This document shows, piece after piece, positions 55,343-62,943 of a DNA stretch of 64,000 bases. The stretch comes from CAZZEX01 sp964653285 (lineage in GTDB: Bacteria > Chloroflexota > Anaerolineae > B4-G1), in assembly GCA_964653285.1 (NCBI GenBank), contig CAZZEX010000006.1, forward strand, positions 1 through 64,000. Reading direction: 5' to 3'. Within the stretch, counting starts at the first letter, position 1. Each line of letters begins with the position of its first letter. The translations under genes were made by a program, and so were the position numbers. The notes below the pieces were generated by a model. The model was not told the origin of the DNA, did no database searches, and saw only the letters and a list, made by a program, of their open reading frames with translations.

Positions 55343-57808
55343 TTACTCAATCCTCAAGTCATATCGCCTGCCGATCTCGGTCAGCGCTTCTAATGCAGCA
55401 CTCGCGACAACCGGATCGGGATCGGTCAGCGCAGTTCGCAGCGGCTCGACGTCGTCAGGACGACCAACCTGAGCCAGTACTTGCGCTGCAGCCAGGCGGG
55501 CCGGTGCGTCCCCTGCACTCAAGGCGCGCCAGAGCATCTGCTGTGCCATGTCGCCCAACCCGACCCCTTCGCCCTGGGCTGCTGCCCACGAGATCAGCCA
55601 GGGCAACTGCTCGATCTTGGGCGGAGGTGTAACGCCAGAGATTTTCTCCTGCTTCTCCATTTCCTCCAGCACCGTCGAGGCTGCCGAGCGCACGATCCAC
55701 TGCTCGTCCTCCCGCGCCACTTTCTCCAGCAAATCCCATGCTTCTATCTGCGCCAATCCGAAGACAGCCGCCCGCCGGGCCATCACATCCTCCGACTCGA
55801 TCACTTCGCGCAGGAAAGTCGCCCCCTCCTCTCCACGTATGGCCAACGCCTCGGCCGCTGCTGGTCTGAGCGTGTTATCTCCCTCCAGTAGCGTCCGCCC
55901 CAGCCGTCGCGTTGCAGCGTCGACGTCCAGGTACGCCAGCCTGCGTACAGCCGCTTCACGCACGGCCGGGTCCTCATCCTCCAGCAAATCCTCAAGCATG
56001 GCCAGGTCCGACTCACCCGCCGTCCTGATCAATCCTAGAGCAGCAGCGACGCGCGCTTCGGCATCTGGGTGCTGCAGCGCCTGTTTGAAGAAGTAGGTGA
56101 CACCAGGTACACCGGTCGCCGCCAGTGCTTCTGCCAGTGCCTGCCGTACCTGCGCGGGTTGGCCGGGCTGAAGGAAACCACGGGCCAGTGCCGCCATCGC
56201 CCCGTCGCGCCAGGCCGCCTCCTCTGGGGCCACGCTGATCCAGGAACTGAGGGTATGGAGGCGCGTGTGGAACATATCGTCCGGCATGCGCAGCCACGCT
56301 CCCACCAGCGGCCCCATATTGCCGAGTTCGGCGTAGAAGCGCAGTACCTCGGTCCAACGGGGGTCGTCCAGCCGCTCGACGAGGGTGGCGGGGTCGGCGG
56401 CAACCAGTTGCCGCGCTGCCAAATATGCTCGCCAGAGCGGGTGAGCGAAAGCGTAGCGATTAGCGCCCACCGGACGAAGAAAGCCCCGTTCGCCGGTCAG
56501 CACGCGGAAGACGTGGGCAGCCGCACGGGCCGGGCGCTCCTCGGGCGGGGGAAGCACGGATTCGACGGCGGCATCAATCTCCTCACGGCTCGCGGTCGCA
56601 CGCCCCTCCTGCTGGAGGTTCAACGCCACCTGCCCCAGTGCTGCCCGGCAGGTCGCCAAGAACCAGGGCTCCTCCTCTTGCCACAGCAGCAAGCCCAGCG
56701 CACGGTCGAACAGCGCTGCTCGTTTGGCCGGCGACTGTCCGTCCGAGAGACACACGAATGCCCGCAACGCCAATTCCAGCGGGAGGGCCCCTGCTCGCGC
56801 CGCATGCTGCAGTTCGGCTACTAACTTGCGGAAGGCGACAGGAGGTTCCTCGCCAGCCGGAGTGCGGGCCTCCGCCCACCGCCTCGCGAATGCTTCCACC
56901 TGCCTGGCATCCCACGCCCCCAGCGTTAGAGGAACGAAGCCGGCCTCAGTCAAAGGCGCATACCCTCGCGTCCCCGCGCCGACCAGCCAGAGATTCCCTG
57001 GCAGGGCACCAGTCAGTTCGGATAACCACGCTGTTGCCTGCTGGCGTTGCTGTGGCGATAGTTCATCCCATCCATCGGCAAGCACGATGGCCTGACCGGC
57101 CTTCAGGCATTGGCGTAGGGTGTGCACCATCCCGCTGCTGCCTCCGACGGCGGCCACCACTGCAGTGACAAGTCTCTCTATCCCATCGCTCTCCTGTCCG
57201 CTTTCACTGTCTGTCTCGTGCCAATCCATTGCCGAGAGCGGCGCATAGAGTGGCAATCGCGCCTGAACTGGCCCCAGTGTCGCTCCGGCCTCGACATTGT
57301 CTTCTCCATCGTTCACTATGCGGGCGCACAGGAAAGCGATGTAGGCCAGTAGTGTAGTTCTCCCCGCTCCAGGAGTGCCCAGGATCACCAACTGAGGGTG
57401 TCCCCCCAGTATCCGGCGCAGCGGCAAGACCTGAGGGCCGACAGGCAAGGGCTCGATTTCTGAGATGGATTGAGGGGGAGGGGAGGGGGAGAACAGTTTG
57501 GGCTCGACGAAGACAGCATCCAATGAGGCCACATGTGCCGGTACGACGAGGGAGCGTGCCCGTGTGGCGACCAGTTCGCGGTAGCGATCCTCGGCGCTGG
57601 CCTCCAGGCGGTGGTACGACTGGGCCAGTGGGGCCACCATGGTCTCCCAACCCAGGCGCAACGCGTCACGGAAGTGGTAAGCCAGCCCAGCCAGCAGAAG
57701 GGCTACCGCTGCGCCGACCAGCGCTGACGTAACGTCAAATTGCCAGGAGTGGGAGGCTAGAGCAGACCCTGGCAAATAGTGGGTGGTGGAGTAGACGGTG
57801 CAGAGCAT
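55343..57808 (-). CDS. Membrane-anchored NACHT-like NTPase with HEAT repeats
   Basis: The 821-residue protein has an N-terminal hydrophobic segment (TSALVGAAVALLLAGLAYHF near residue 30), a linker, then a STAND/NACHT-like NTPase domain. Walker A is VILGTPGAGRTTLLAYI near 140, Walker B is QAIVLADGWDELSP near 245, and a winged-helix-like region follows with FLRPVGANRYAFAHPLWRAY near 450. The last 300 residues are HEAT/PBS-type repeats (EARVAAALGLIRT, DPAVREAAVRRLAYL, PVVASAALEALTEI). Such architecture is used for ligand sensing or defence. It follows the response regulator by 22 bases. The start at 57808 has GGGAG upstream; 57853 is less likely. Confidence 0.8.
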   Translation of the reverse strand: MLCTVYSTTHYLPGSALASHSWQFDVTSALVGAAVALLLAGLAYHFRDALRLGWETMVAPLAQSYHRLEASAEDRYRELVATRARSLVVPAHVASLDAVFVEPKLFSPSPPPQSISEIEPLPVGPQVLPLRRILGGHPQLVILGTPGAGRTTLLAYIAFLCARIVNDGEDNVEAGATLGPVQARLPLYAPLSAMDWHETDSESGQESDGIERLVTAVVAAVGGSSGMVHTLRQCLKAGQAIVLADGWDELSPQQRQQATAWLSELTGALPGNLWLVGAGTRGYAPLTEAGFVPLTLGAWDARQVEAFARRWAEARTPAGEEPPVAFRKLVAELQHAARAGALPLELALRAFVCLSDGQSPAKRAALFDRALGLLLWQEEEPWFLATCRAALGQVALNLQQEGRATASREEIDAAVESVLPPPEERPARAAAHVFRVLTGERGFLRPVGANRYAFAHPLWRAYLAARQLVAADPATLVERLDDPRWTEVLRFYAELGNMGPLVGAWLRMPDDMFHTRLHTLSSWISVAPEEAAWRDGAMAALARGFLQPGQPAQVRQALAEALAATGVPGVTYFFKQALQHPDAEARVAAALGLIRTAGESDLAMLEDLLEDEDPAVREAAVRRLAYLDVDAATRRLGRTLLEGDNTLRPAAAEALAIRGEEGATFLREVIESEDVMARRAAVFGLAQIEAWDLLEKVAREDEQWIVRSAASTVLEEMEKQEKISGVTPPPKIEQLPWLISWAAAQGEGVGLGDMAQQMLWRALSAGDAPARLAAAQVLAQVGRPDDVEPLRTALTDPDPVVASAALEALTEIGRRYDLRIE

Positions 57809-57830
57809 GATCCACTCCCAGCGGCGATAT

Positions 57831-58526
57831 CTACACCGTTTGCTGAGGAGCAACCAGTCGGTACCCGATCCCCCGTTCGGTGAGGATGAGCGTGGGATTA
57901 GAGGGATCCGCCTCGATCTTTTGGCGCAGGTACCAGATGTACAACTTCAGGTACTGGCGTCGCTCCTCGTGTTGCGGTCCCCAGACACGACGCAGGAGTG
58001 TCTTGTGTGGGACCACGTGTCCGGCCTCTTGAACCAGTGCAGTCAGCAATTTGTACTCCAACGGCGTGAGGAAGACGCGCTCTCCGTTCACTTCGACAGT
58101 GCGCTTCTCCAGGTCCACGAGGAGCCGCTCGCTCGTATAAGTCACCTTCCGAGACGCAGTACGCCGTGCTCTGTGCAGGGCGGCCCTGACGCGGGCGAGA
58201 AGTTCCTTGTAACTGAAAGGCTTGATCATATAGTCGTCAGCGCCCATCTCGAGGCCGCGGATCACGTCCTTCTCAGCCCCCAGTGCGGTGGTGAAGATGA
58301 TTGGAGCATCGATAATCTTCTGCAACCGCTCGCAGACGACCCAGCCATCAATATCGGGTAAAAGGATATCGAGCAAAACCAGGTCCGCATCCAGGTCATG
58401 GGCCGTTTGTAATCCACTCATTCCGTCTTGGCAGACCGTGACCTGATACCCGGCATGCTCGAGTTGGATACGCATCATGCGTGCCAAGGCATCGTCATCT
58501 TCAATGAGCAGGATTTGCTCTCCCAA
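57831..58526 (-). CDS. OmpR-family response regulator
   Basis: The 231-residue protein has a receiver domain with QILLIEDDDALARMMRIQLE, the phospho-acceptor Asp in ADLVLLDILLPDIDG near residue 54, IFTTALGAEKDVI with Thr and Lys switch residues, and a C-terminal winged helix with FLTPLEYKLLTALVQEAGHV near 155 and RQYLKLYIWYLRQKIEADP. It activates transcription when phosphorylated. No histidine kinase is adjacent; the sensor kinase at 46448 is a distant candidate. It is transcribed from a near-perfect promoter and probably cotranscribed with the NACHT-like gene. Confidence 0.95.
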   Translation of the reverse strand: MGEQILLIEDDDALARMMRIQLEHAGYQVTVCQDGMSGLQTAHDLDADLVLLDILLPDIDGWVVCERLQKIIDAPIIFTTALGAEKDVIRGLEMGADDYMIKPFSYKELLARVRAALHRARRTASRKVTYTSERLLVDLEKRTVEVNGERVFLTPLEYKLLTALVQEAGHVVPHKTLLRRVWGPQHEERRQYLKLYIWYLRQKIEADPSNPTLILTERGIGYRLVAPQQTV

Positions 58527-58583
58527 GATCTTACCTCCACGTCCGAAGACCAGACAGATTTAGCACTGGTTGGAATTCTTGCT

Positions 58584-58612
58584 ATGATAGTCGGATTTGG
58601 CGCGAATGTCAA
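58584..58612 (-). promoter_or_regulatory. Promoter of the response regulator gene
   Basis: On the minus strand TTGACA (58612-58607), 17 bases, TATCAT (58589-58584). The predicted start is near 58577, about 50 bases before the ATG. Confidence 0.75.
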
Positions 58613-58647
58613 CCGCGCCGAACCGCACGATTGGTACATTAGTACTA

Positions 58648-58676
58648 TTGACTCGGGGCTACCTATGCGCTAAAAT
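58648..58676 (+). promoter_or_regulatory. Promoter of the candidate small RNA
   Basis: TTGACT (58648-58653), 17 bases, TAAAAT (58671-58676). The predicted start falls at 58683, the first base of a perfect hairpin. Confidence 0.7.
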
Positions 58677-58682
58677 AAGGGC

Positions 58683-58795
58683 GATGTGGGGGGAGGGTGC
58701 CCGCCCCCCGAAACCCACATCAAAGGCTGTTTGTGGTTACCCTCCTTTCGCAAGTCACGGCCTCCTCCATATCGGGGAGGCCGTGACTTCTTTAT
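58683..58795 (+). ncRNA. Candidate small structured RNA with own promoter and terminator-like stem
   Basis: The predicted transcript begins exactly with GATGTGGG (58683-58690), which pairs perfectly with CCCACATC (58714-58721) and encloses G- and C-runs that can also pair. A 30-base linker follows with ACCCTCC (58739-58745), complementary to GGAGGGT (58692-58698), allowing a pseudoknot or alternative fold. It ends in a perfect 14-bp stem (58752-58765 with 58776-58789) followed by CTTTAT. The length is about 113 nt. It is divergent from the response regulator and convergent with the zinc-ribbon gene. No known RNA family was recognised. An ATG at 58684 is in an open frame, but the ORF runs through the terminator and looks unprotein-like. 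Confidence 0.6.
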
Positions 58796-58799
58796 CCCA

Positions 58800-59498
58800 T
58801 CATACACGCACGATGATGCGTTCACAGTTACCGCAGTAGCCCAGTCCCTCCTGGCGCAACTGCCATTCCAGGCTTGGCGGTACAACGATGCCGCATCCAC
58901 CACATGCGCCGTCGCGCATCTGGACTACAGCCAGCCCACCTTTCGTACGCCGCAAGGCCTGGTAGACGGCCAGGTCACCGGCCTCGATACTGGGCAGCAG
59001 TTCCGCTCGTGCCTGCTCAATTTCTGCTAGCCTCCCGTGCAGCATCTCTCGCTCGGCCATCAGGTCTGCCTGCTGGGTCGCCCAGTGAGTCTGTGTCTCA
59101 TCGAGATGCTCCTGAGCCTGAGCGTGCGCGGCCTCTGCCTCCTCCCGCTCGATCATCGTCTCCAGCAGATCATCCTCCAGTTTTTGTCGCCGCCGCCGGA
59201 GCGCGGCGGCCTCCGCTTGCAGGTCTGTCAGTTCCTTGGGATTCTTGACCGCGCCGCCATAGAGCCGCTGCTCAGAGCGTGAGATTTTGTCCGACAGCCC
59301 CTGGATCTCCAGTTCCCGGTCACGTTGTCGGAGCATCCACTTTTGGATCAGTGCCTGTGCGTGCTCCAGTGCCTGGCGTGCCTGCCGCAGCGCCTCGCTT
59401 TCCCCTAATGCAGCTTCCACCTCCGCCAGGCGGCGCTGCTTTGCGTCTCCTTCACTATCCAGACATTGCAGGCGATAGATGTCCGCTCCCGTTGTCAT
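58800..59498 (-). CDS. Coiled-coil protein with C-terminal C4 zinc ribbon (DUF164-like)
   Basis: The 232-residue protein is mostly a long helical coiled coil (residues 10-170, with many Leu/Glu/Arg heptads and conserved LYGGAVKNPKELTDLQAEAA near 80). It ends in a zinc ribbon with CGGCGIVVPPSLEWQLRQ near 200 and YCGNCERIIVRV. This is the zf-RING_7/DUF164 (COG1579) family, proposed to bind nucleic acids; function is not settled. It stands 18 bases before lgt's end in the same direction, so the two are probably cotranscribed. Confidence 0.88.
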   Translation of the reverse strand: MTTGADIYRLQCLDSEGDAKQRRLAEVEAALGESEALRQARQALEHAQALIQKWMLRQRDRELEIQGLSDKISRSEQRLYGGAVKNPKELTDLQAEAAALRRRRQKLEDDLLETMIEREEAEAAHAQAQEHLDETQTHWATQQADLMAEREMLHGRLAEIEQARAELLPSIEAGDLAVYQALRRTKGGLAVVQMRDGACGGCGIVVPPSLEWQLRQEGLGYCGNCERIIVRV

Positions 59499-59516
59499 TG
59501 GCTGCCCTCAAACACT

Positions 59517-60434
59517 TTACTCTCCTGCAGCCGACTCGGCGGGAGATTCGACCGGGGCTTCGTCTTCCTGCTCCGTGGCAAAATTGACGGGCGTCTCAAT
59601 AGGCGGCTGAGCCGGCCTCGCTTTCGCGTGCCGCACGAACAACAGCGCTATCCCTCCCCCTACACAGATGATGGCGAACAGTTGCGCAGCCGCGATGGGG
59701 CCGATCATCCAGGCGTCAGGGCGGAAATATTCGATGAAGAAGCGGCCCAGCGGGTAACCGATGATGTAGTCCAGAAGGATGTCCCCTTCCAACAGCCGAT
59801 CCTTGCACTTATGGGCGATCAGAGCCAGGACGATGAACAGTAGCAGGCACCACAGCGACTCGTAAAGGAAGGTGGGGTGGAAGAGGGTATCAAGTGGATA
59901 GGTAGTGAGATCGTTGTAGGGAACGATACGGTGCTCTGGGTCAATAATCAGACCCCAGCGGAGATTGGTGGGTGGTCCGTAGAGTTCCTGATTGATAAAG
60001 TTCCCCCAGCGACCGATGGTCTGGCCTAGCGCCAGCCCCACCGCACCGTAGTCGAGCCACTGCAACGGGTGTAGTTTGGCGCGCCAGGCGTAGATCACCA
60101 CCCCCAGCACACCTCCAGCGATGGCTCCGTAGATGCCCAGACCGCCGTGCCAGATGTACAGGATCTCAATGGGGTGTTGGCGATAGTAACTCCAGCCCAC
60201 CATCCCGCCTTCAGGCTCAGAGAAGACGTGGTAGAGCCGAGCGCCGATGATGGCCAGGATGATGGCGGCGATGAGCCCATTCCAGACGTGGTCGGGGTTC
60301 TCACCGTCCTGCCTGGCCTGCCAGGAGGCATAAAGGGCGCCCAGCATGACGCCGGTGATGATCAGGATGCCGTACCAGTGGATGCCAAAGTCCGAGGTAA
60401 TGTGGATGAGAATGGGGTCAAGCGGTGGCTTCAT
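59517..60434 (-). CDS. lgt: Prolipoprotein diacylglyceryl transferase
   Basis: The 305-residue membrane enzyme attaches diacylglycerol to the lipobox Cys of prolipoproteins. Seven hydrophobic segments are visible. Signature motifs are IWHGGLGIYGAIAGGVLG near residue 100 and GRWGNFINQELYGPPT near 145, with the essential Arg and Asn, plus HPTFLYESLWCL near 195. The C-terminus carries an extra Pro/Glu/Ala-rich tail of about 40 residues. GGAGG before the ATG at 60434 sets the start. Its presence fits the two lipobox-bearing binding proteins in this window. Confidence 0.95.
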   Translation of the reverse strand: MKPPLDPILIHITSDFGIHWYGILIITGVMLGALYASWQARQDGENPDHVWNGLIAAIILAIIGARLYHVFSEPEGGMVGWSYYRQHPIEILYIWHGGLGIYGAIAGGVLGVVIYAWRAKLHPLQWLDYGAVGLALGQTIGRWGNFINQELYGPPTNLRWGLIIDPEHRIVPYNDLTTYPLDTLFHPTFLYESLWCLLLFIVLALIAHKCKDRLLEGDILLDYIIGYPLGRFFIEYFRPDAWMIGPIAAAQLFAIICVGGGIALLFVRHAKARPAQPPIETPVNFATEQEDEAPVESPAESAAGE

Positions 60435-60463
60435 GGTTTCCTCCTGCCGCAAGTGTGTGATAG

Positions 60464-60492
60464 ATTATACCACAAGCAGGCCAGTTATCCAA
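60464..60492 (-). promoter_or_regulatory. lgt promoter
   Basis: On the minus strand TTGGAT (60492-60487), 17 bases, and a perfect TATAAT (60469-60464). The predicted start is near 60457, giving a short leader of about 23 bases. Confidence 0.65.
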
Positions 60493-60600
60493 TTGGACGA
60501 GCCCCTCCGCAGGTTGCCAATATCATTTTCGTTCCATCTAGCCTGGCCTGGCGCTCTGTGCGTGCATCTACTCCATCATTAGAACCTGCGGGAGGGCTGC

Positions 60601-61347
60601 CTACCGACTCACCAGCGCCAGGGTGAGGAGCCCCAGCAGGCCCAGCAGTGCCAATACCCCGCCGACCAGCGCTGGCACCACGGTCGCAGCGATGGCCCGG
60701 CCGATGCTGAAGTCGTTGGCAACGGCCAGGGCTTTGACGTAGATGGCGATGCCCCACGCCGTCGCCACCAGCCCGAGCACTCCCCCAAGACAGGGTACGA
60801 AATTCAGAATGTCCAGAACGTGTGGCACAGCGTAGAGGGCTGTTGCCCCCAGCATCTGAGACGCCGTCGTCCGACCCCCCAGCAGTTTGGCGACCAGCAA
60901 GACCCAGATGCCATACCCGATCCAGCCCGCCAGCCGGCTGAAGGGCAGCGACAGAAATGCGCCCAGGTCTGTCAGCACGCGCCCCACAGGTTTGGGCAGC
61001 CGGGTCGGCAGTGCTTCGATGCGGAAGCCCATCCCCATCCCGGCCCGCATGTAGGTCGTGATCTCCCGTTCAAAGCCCGGCGGCACGTCAAAGAATTGCC
61101 GCATAGTGCCCAGGGACTTGGTGAACTCCTGGATGCCCTCCTCTGCCTCTTGCCGCCGGGCCTCGACGCTCGTCGGGCGCAGGTCGCCGACGACGTTGAT
61201 GATGAACGAAACGACGCCTGCCAGCAGCGTCACCAATACCAGCAGCGCCAGGCCGCGCTTCAGTGCGTCGGCGCGAGCGACGTGCTGGGCGTAGGTCTCG
61301 TGTTTGAACAGCAGCACATCCCGGGCGAGTTGAAGTAGTTCATTCAT
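60601..61347 (-). CDS. Yip1-domain membrane protein
   Basis: The 248-residue protein has five hydrophobic segments after a soluble N-terminus (LLVLVTLLAGVVSFIINVVG near 35, then four in the C-terminal half such as GYGIWVLLVAKLLGG and VLGLVATAWGIAIYVKALAV). The layout matches bacterial Yip1/YIPF-like domains (YcxK/DUF1282-type). It is about 40 percent similar by eye in arrangement to the following gene's product, and overlaps that gene by 4 bases (61344-61347), so the two are paralogous partners. Function is unknown. Confidence 0.8.
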   Translation of the reverse strand: MNELLQLARDVLLFKHETYAQHVARADALKRGLALLVLVTLLAGVVSFIINVVGDLRPTSVEARRQEAEEGIQEFTKSLGTMRQFFDVPPGFEREITTYMRAGMGMGFRIEALPTRLPKPVGRVLTDLGAFLSLPFSRLAGWIGYGIWVLLVAKLLGGRTTASQMLGATALYAVPHVLDILNFVPCLGGVLGLVATAWGIAIYVKALAVANDFSIGRAIAATVVPALVGGVLALLGLLGLLTLALVSR

Positions 61348-62138
61348 CGCGACGCACCTCCTCCGAAGATCAAAACCGCGGCCACACTACCCAGGCAGGC
61401 GAAGGATGAGACCACCACAGCAAGCGCGACGTAGGGCAACAGCGTCGCTGCCAGGGCGCGGCCCCAGGTCAACCGATGGCACGTTTTCAGCGCTACGTAG
61501 CGGCAGAGTATCATCCACGTACCCACTACGCCGCCAACGACGACGTAGGGGAGGAACGTGGCCAGGTTCAGCAACTGGGGTGCGACCGCCAACGCAGTGC
61601 AGCCCAGCATCTGGCCCAGGCCTCCCTGACCGCCCAGCAACCGGGCGAAGAGGTAGGCCACCACTCCGTACAGGAACCACGTGAGCGTTAAGCCCAATGG
61701 CAAGAGGATGATCCGCGACGCAGCAGGGGCGATGTTTGGCGTGCCGAACAACTGTGGGGCAAGGCTCCACAACATCTCCAACATCTCCCACCGCTCCTGG
61801 AACCCCTTACGGAACGCAGGATCGCTCTGCATCTCCCGGTACCAGGGCATCTGCTGGATACCCTGGAACACAACCGGCTGGATGTCAAGCATGTCTGGCG
61901 CTGTCGCCCACTCCAGCGCCGTCCCCACCAGACTGGTCAGCGCCACTGCCACGGCGACCAGGACGATGAGCCCCAGGCCGCGCAGCGCTGGATTCGAGGC
62001 TTCGCGTATCTCGGCGTAAGGTTCTTCTTTCAGGAAGAGCGCCTCCCACGCCAACCGCACCAGTGTTTTCAGCGCAGTCTCCTCGCTTGATGCGGGTGCG
62101 GTCTCCTCTGGGCCCTTCACAGATGAATGGTCAGCCAT
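61344..62138 (-). CDS. Yip1-domain membrane protein (paralogue)
   Basis: The 264-residue protein has a soluble N-terminus with VRLAWEALFLKEEPYAEIRE, resembling LARDVLLFKHETYAQHVARA in the neighbouring paralogue, then five hydrophobic segments including GLIVLVAVAVALTSLVGTAL and TWFLYGVVAYLFARLLGGQG. The pattern fits a Yip1-domain protein. The start overlaps nothing, but its stop overlaps the paralogue's start. It precedes the GerW-like genes in the genome and may belong to an operon with them. Confidence 0.8.
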   Translation of the reverse strand: MADHSSVKGPEETAPASSEETALKTLVRLAWEALFLKEEPYAEIREASNPALRGLGLIVLVAVAVALTSLVGTALEWATAPDMLDIQPVVFQGIQQMPWYREMQSDPAFRKGFQERWEMLEMLWSLAPQLFGTPNIAPAASRIILLPLGLTLTWFLYGVVAYLFARLLGGQGGLGQMLGCTALAVAPQLLNLATFLPYVVVGGVVGTWMILCRYVALKTCHRLTWGRALAATLLPYVALAVVVSSFACLGSVAAVLIFGGGASR

Positions 62139-62187
62139 ATCTACCTCCTTTCCGTGTTTTCATTGTGCTTTCTCCTTATTCAAGTGA

Positions 62188-62583
62188 TCATGTTTGCCGG
62201 CCGAAAATCTTGACCAGCGCCCGGGCCAGCCAGAAGACGGCCCATCCGATGAGCAGTGTTCCGGCCAGCGTCACTTTTTGCTCGTCAATGATTGGCTCCA
62301 CCCGGGTGCCCTCCGGTGTCACCTCGACGACGGCGATGGGGCGGGCTTTCACGCCGCCGCCGCCACCACCACCTTCGGCCTTCTCCGGGGCCTCCTCCTC
62401 TGGGGCTTCCTCCTCGGCCACCGGCCCGTGCCCGACTCCCAGTCCGAAGCCGTAAGCGACCTCTGCGACAGGGATAACGGTGCGGCCTTCGGCGGTCACA
62501 GGTTTGCCAAAGCAGGCGTTGACGTTGGCCTTCTTCCGCAGGTCAGCGAAAGAGTCGAGCAGTGTCTGAATCTCAGATTCCAT
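62188..62583 (-). CDS. GerW/YtfJ-like protein
   Basis: The 131-residue protein matches the GerW (spore protein YtfJ) family: LDSFADLRKKANVNACFGKP near residue 8, TVIPVAEVAYGFGLGVGHG near 34 and KARPIAVVEVTPEGTRVEPI near 78. Between them is an unusual acidic Pro/Glu stretch followed by eight Gly (residues 58-76). A C-terminal membrane helix (LAGTLLIGWAVFWLARALVK) is visible. In Firmicutes the family is linked to spores, but homologues occur in non-sporulating bacteria including Chloroflexota; function here is unknown. Confidence 0.87.
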   Translation of the reverse strand: MESEIQTLLDSFADLRKKANVNACFGKPVTAEGRTVIPVAEVAYGFGLGVGHGPVAEEEAPEEEAPEKAEGGGGGGGVKARPIAVVEVTPEGTRVEPIIDEQKVTLAGTLLIGWAVFWLARALVKIFGRQT

Positions 62584-62604
62584 CGGTTTTCTCCTTTCTG
62601 ATCT

Positions 62605-62943
62605 TTAATCTCTATCCTCGCGCGCCAGGCGCACGGCCAGCGCCAGCAGCAGCGGGATGACGAACGCCGCCAAGAGCAACCCGCCGAGCGCCTGAACCGT
62701 CTTATCCTCGATGGGAATACGGCGCTCGTCCGCCTCGTCCCGCTCCAGGATCGCCACAGGCCGCATGCGCACGAAACCCCATCCTTGTGCACCTACCCTG
62801 TCGCTGCCGAGGAAGGCCCGTCGCCGTACACGCCCCGTCACGCGCACCAGCGGCACCAGTTCGCGCTCTCCGACGCGGATGGGTTTTCCCTCGACGACCT
62901 CACTTACCAGCGGCCCTCGTTTCCCGATAGCCCGTTCGTTCAT
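62605..62943 (-). CDS. Diverged GerW-like membrane protein
   Basis: The 112-residue protein shares the layout of its downstream neighbour in shorter form: GKPIRVGERELVPLVRV near residue 19, GWGFVRMRPVAILERDE near 55, then IPIEDKTVQALGGLLLAAFV leading into a C-terminal membrane helix ending in Arg/Lys-rich sequence. It lacks the Gly-rich linker and clear GerW core, so it may be a partner rather than an equivalent. Its start overlaps the stop of the nucleotidyltransferase gene by one base. Confidence 0.68.
   Translation of the reverse strand: MNERAIGKRGPLVSEVVEGKPIRVGERELVPLVRVTGRVRRRAFLGSDRVGAQGWGFVRMRPVAILERDEADERRIPIEDKTVQALGGLLLAAFVIPLLLALAVRLAREDRD

Noticed and set aside
46448..58526. Cognate two-component pair of the kinase at 46448 and the regulator at 57831
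   Set aside because: They are 10 kb apart with separate promoters; pairing is possible but nothing in the sequence supports it.
58684..58839. Possible leaderless small protein at the small-RNA locus
   Set aside because: The frame has an ATG one base after the predicted start, but it runs through both hairpins and antisense into the zinc-ribbon gene, with no family-like features.
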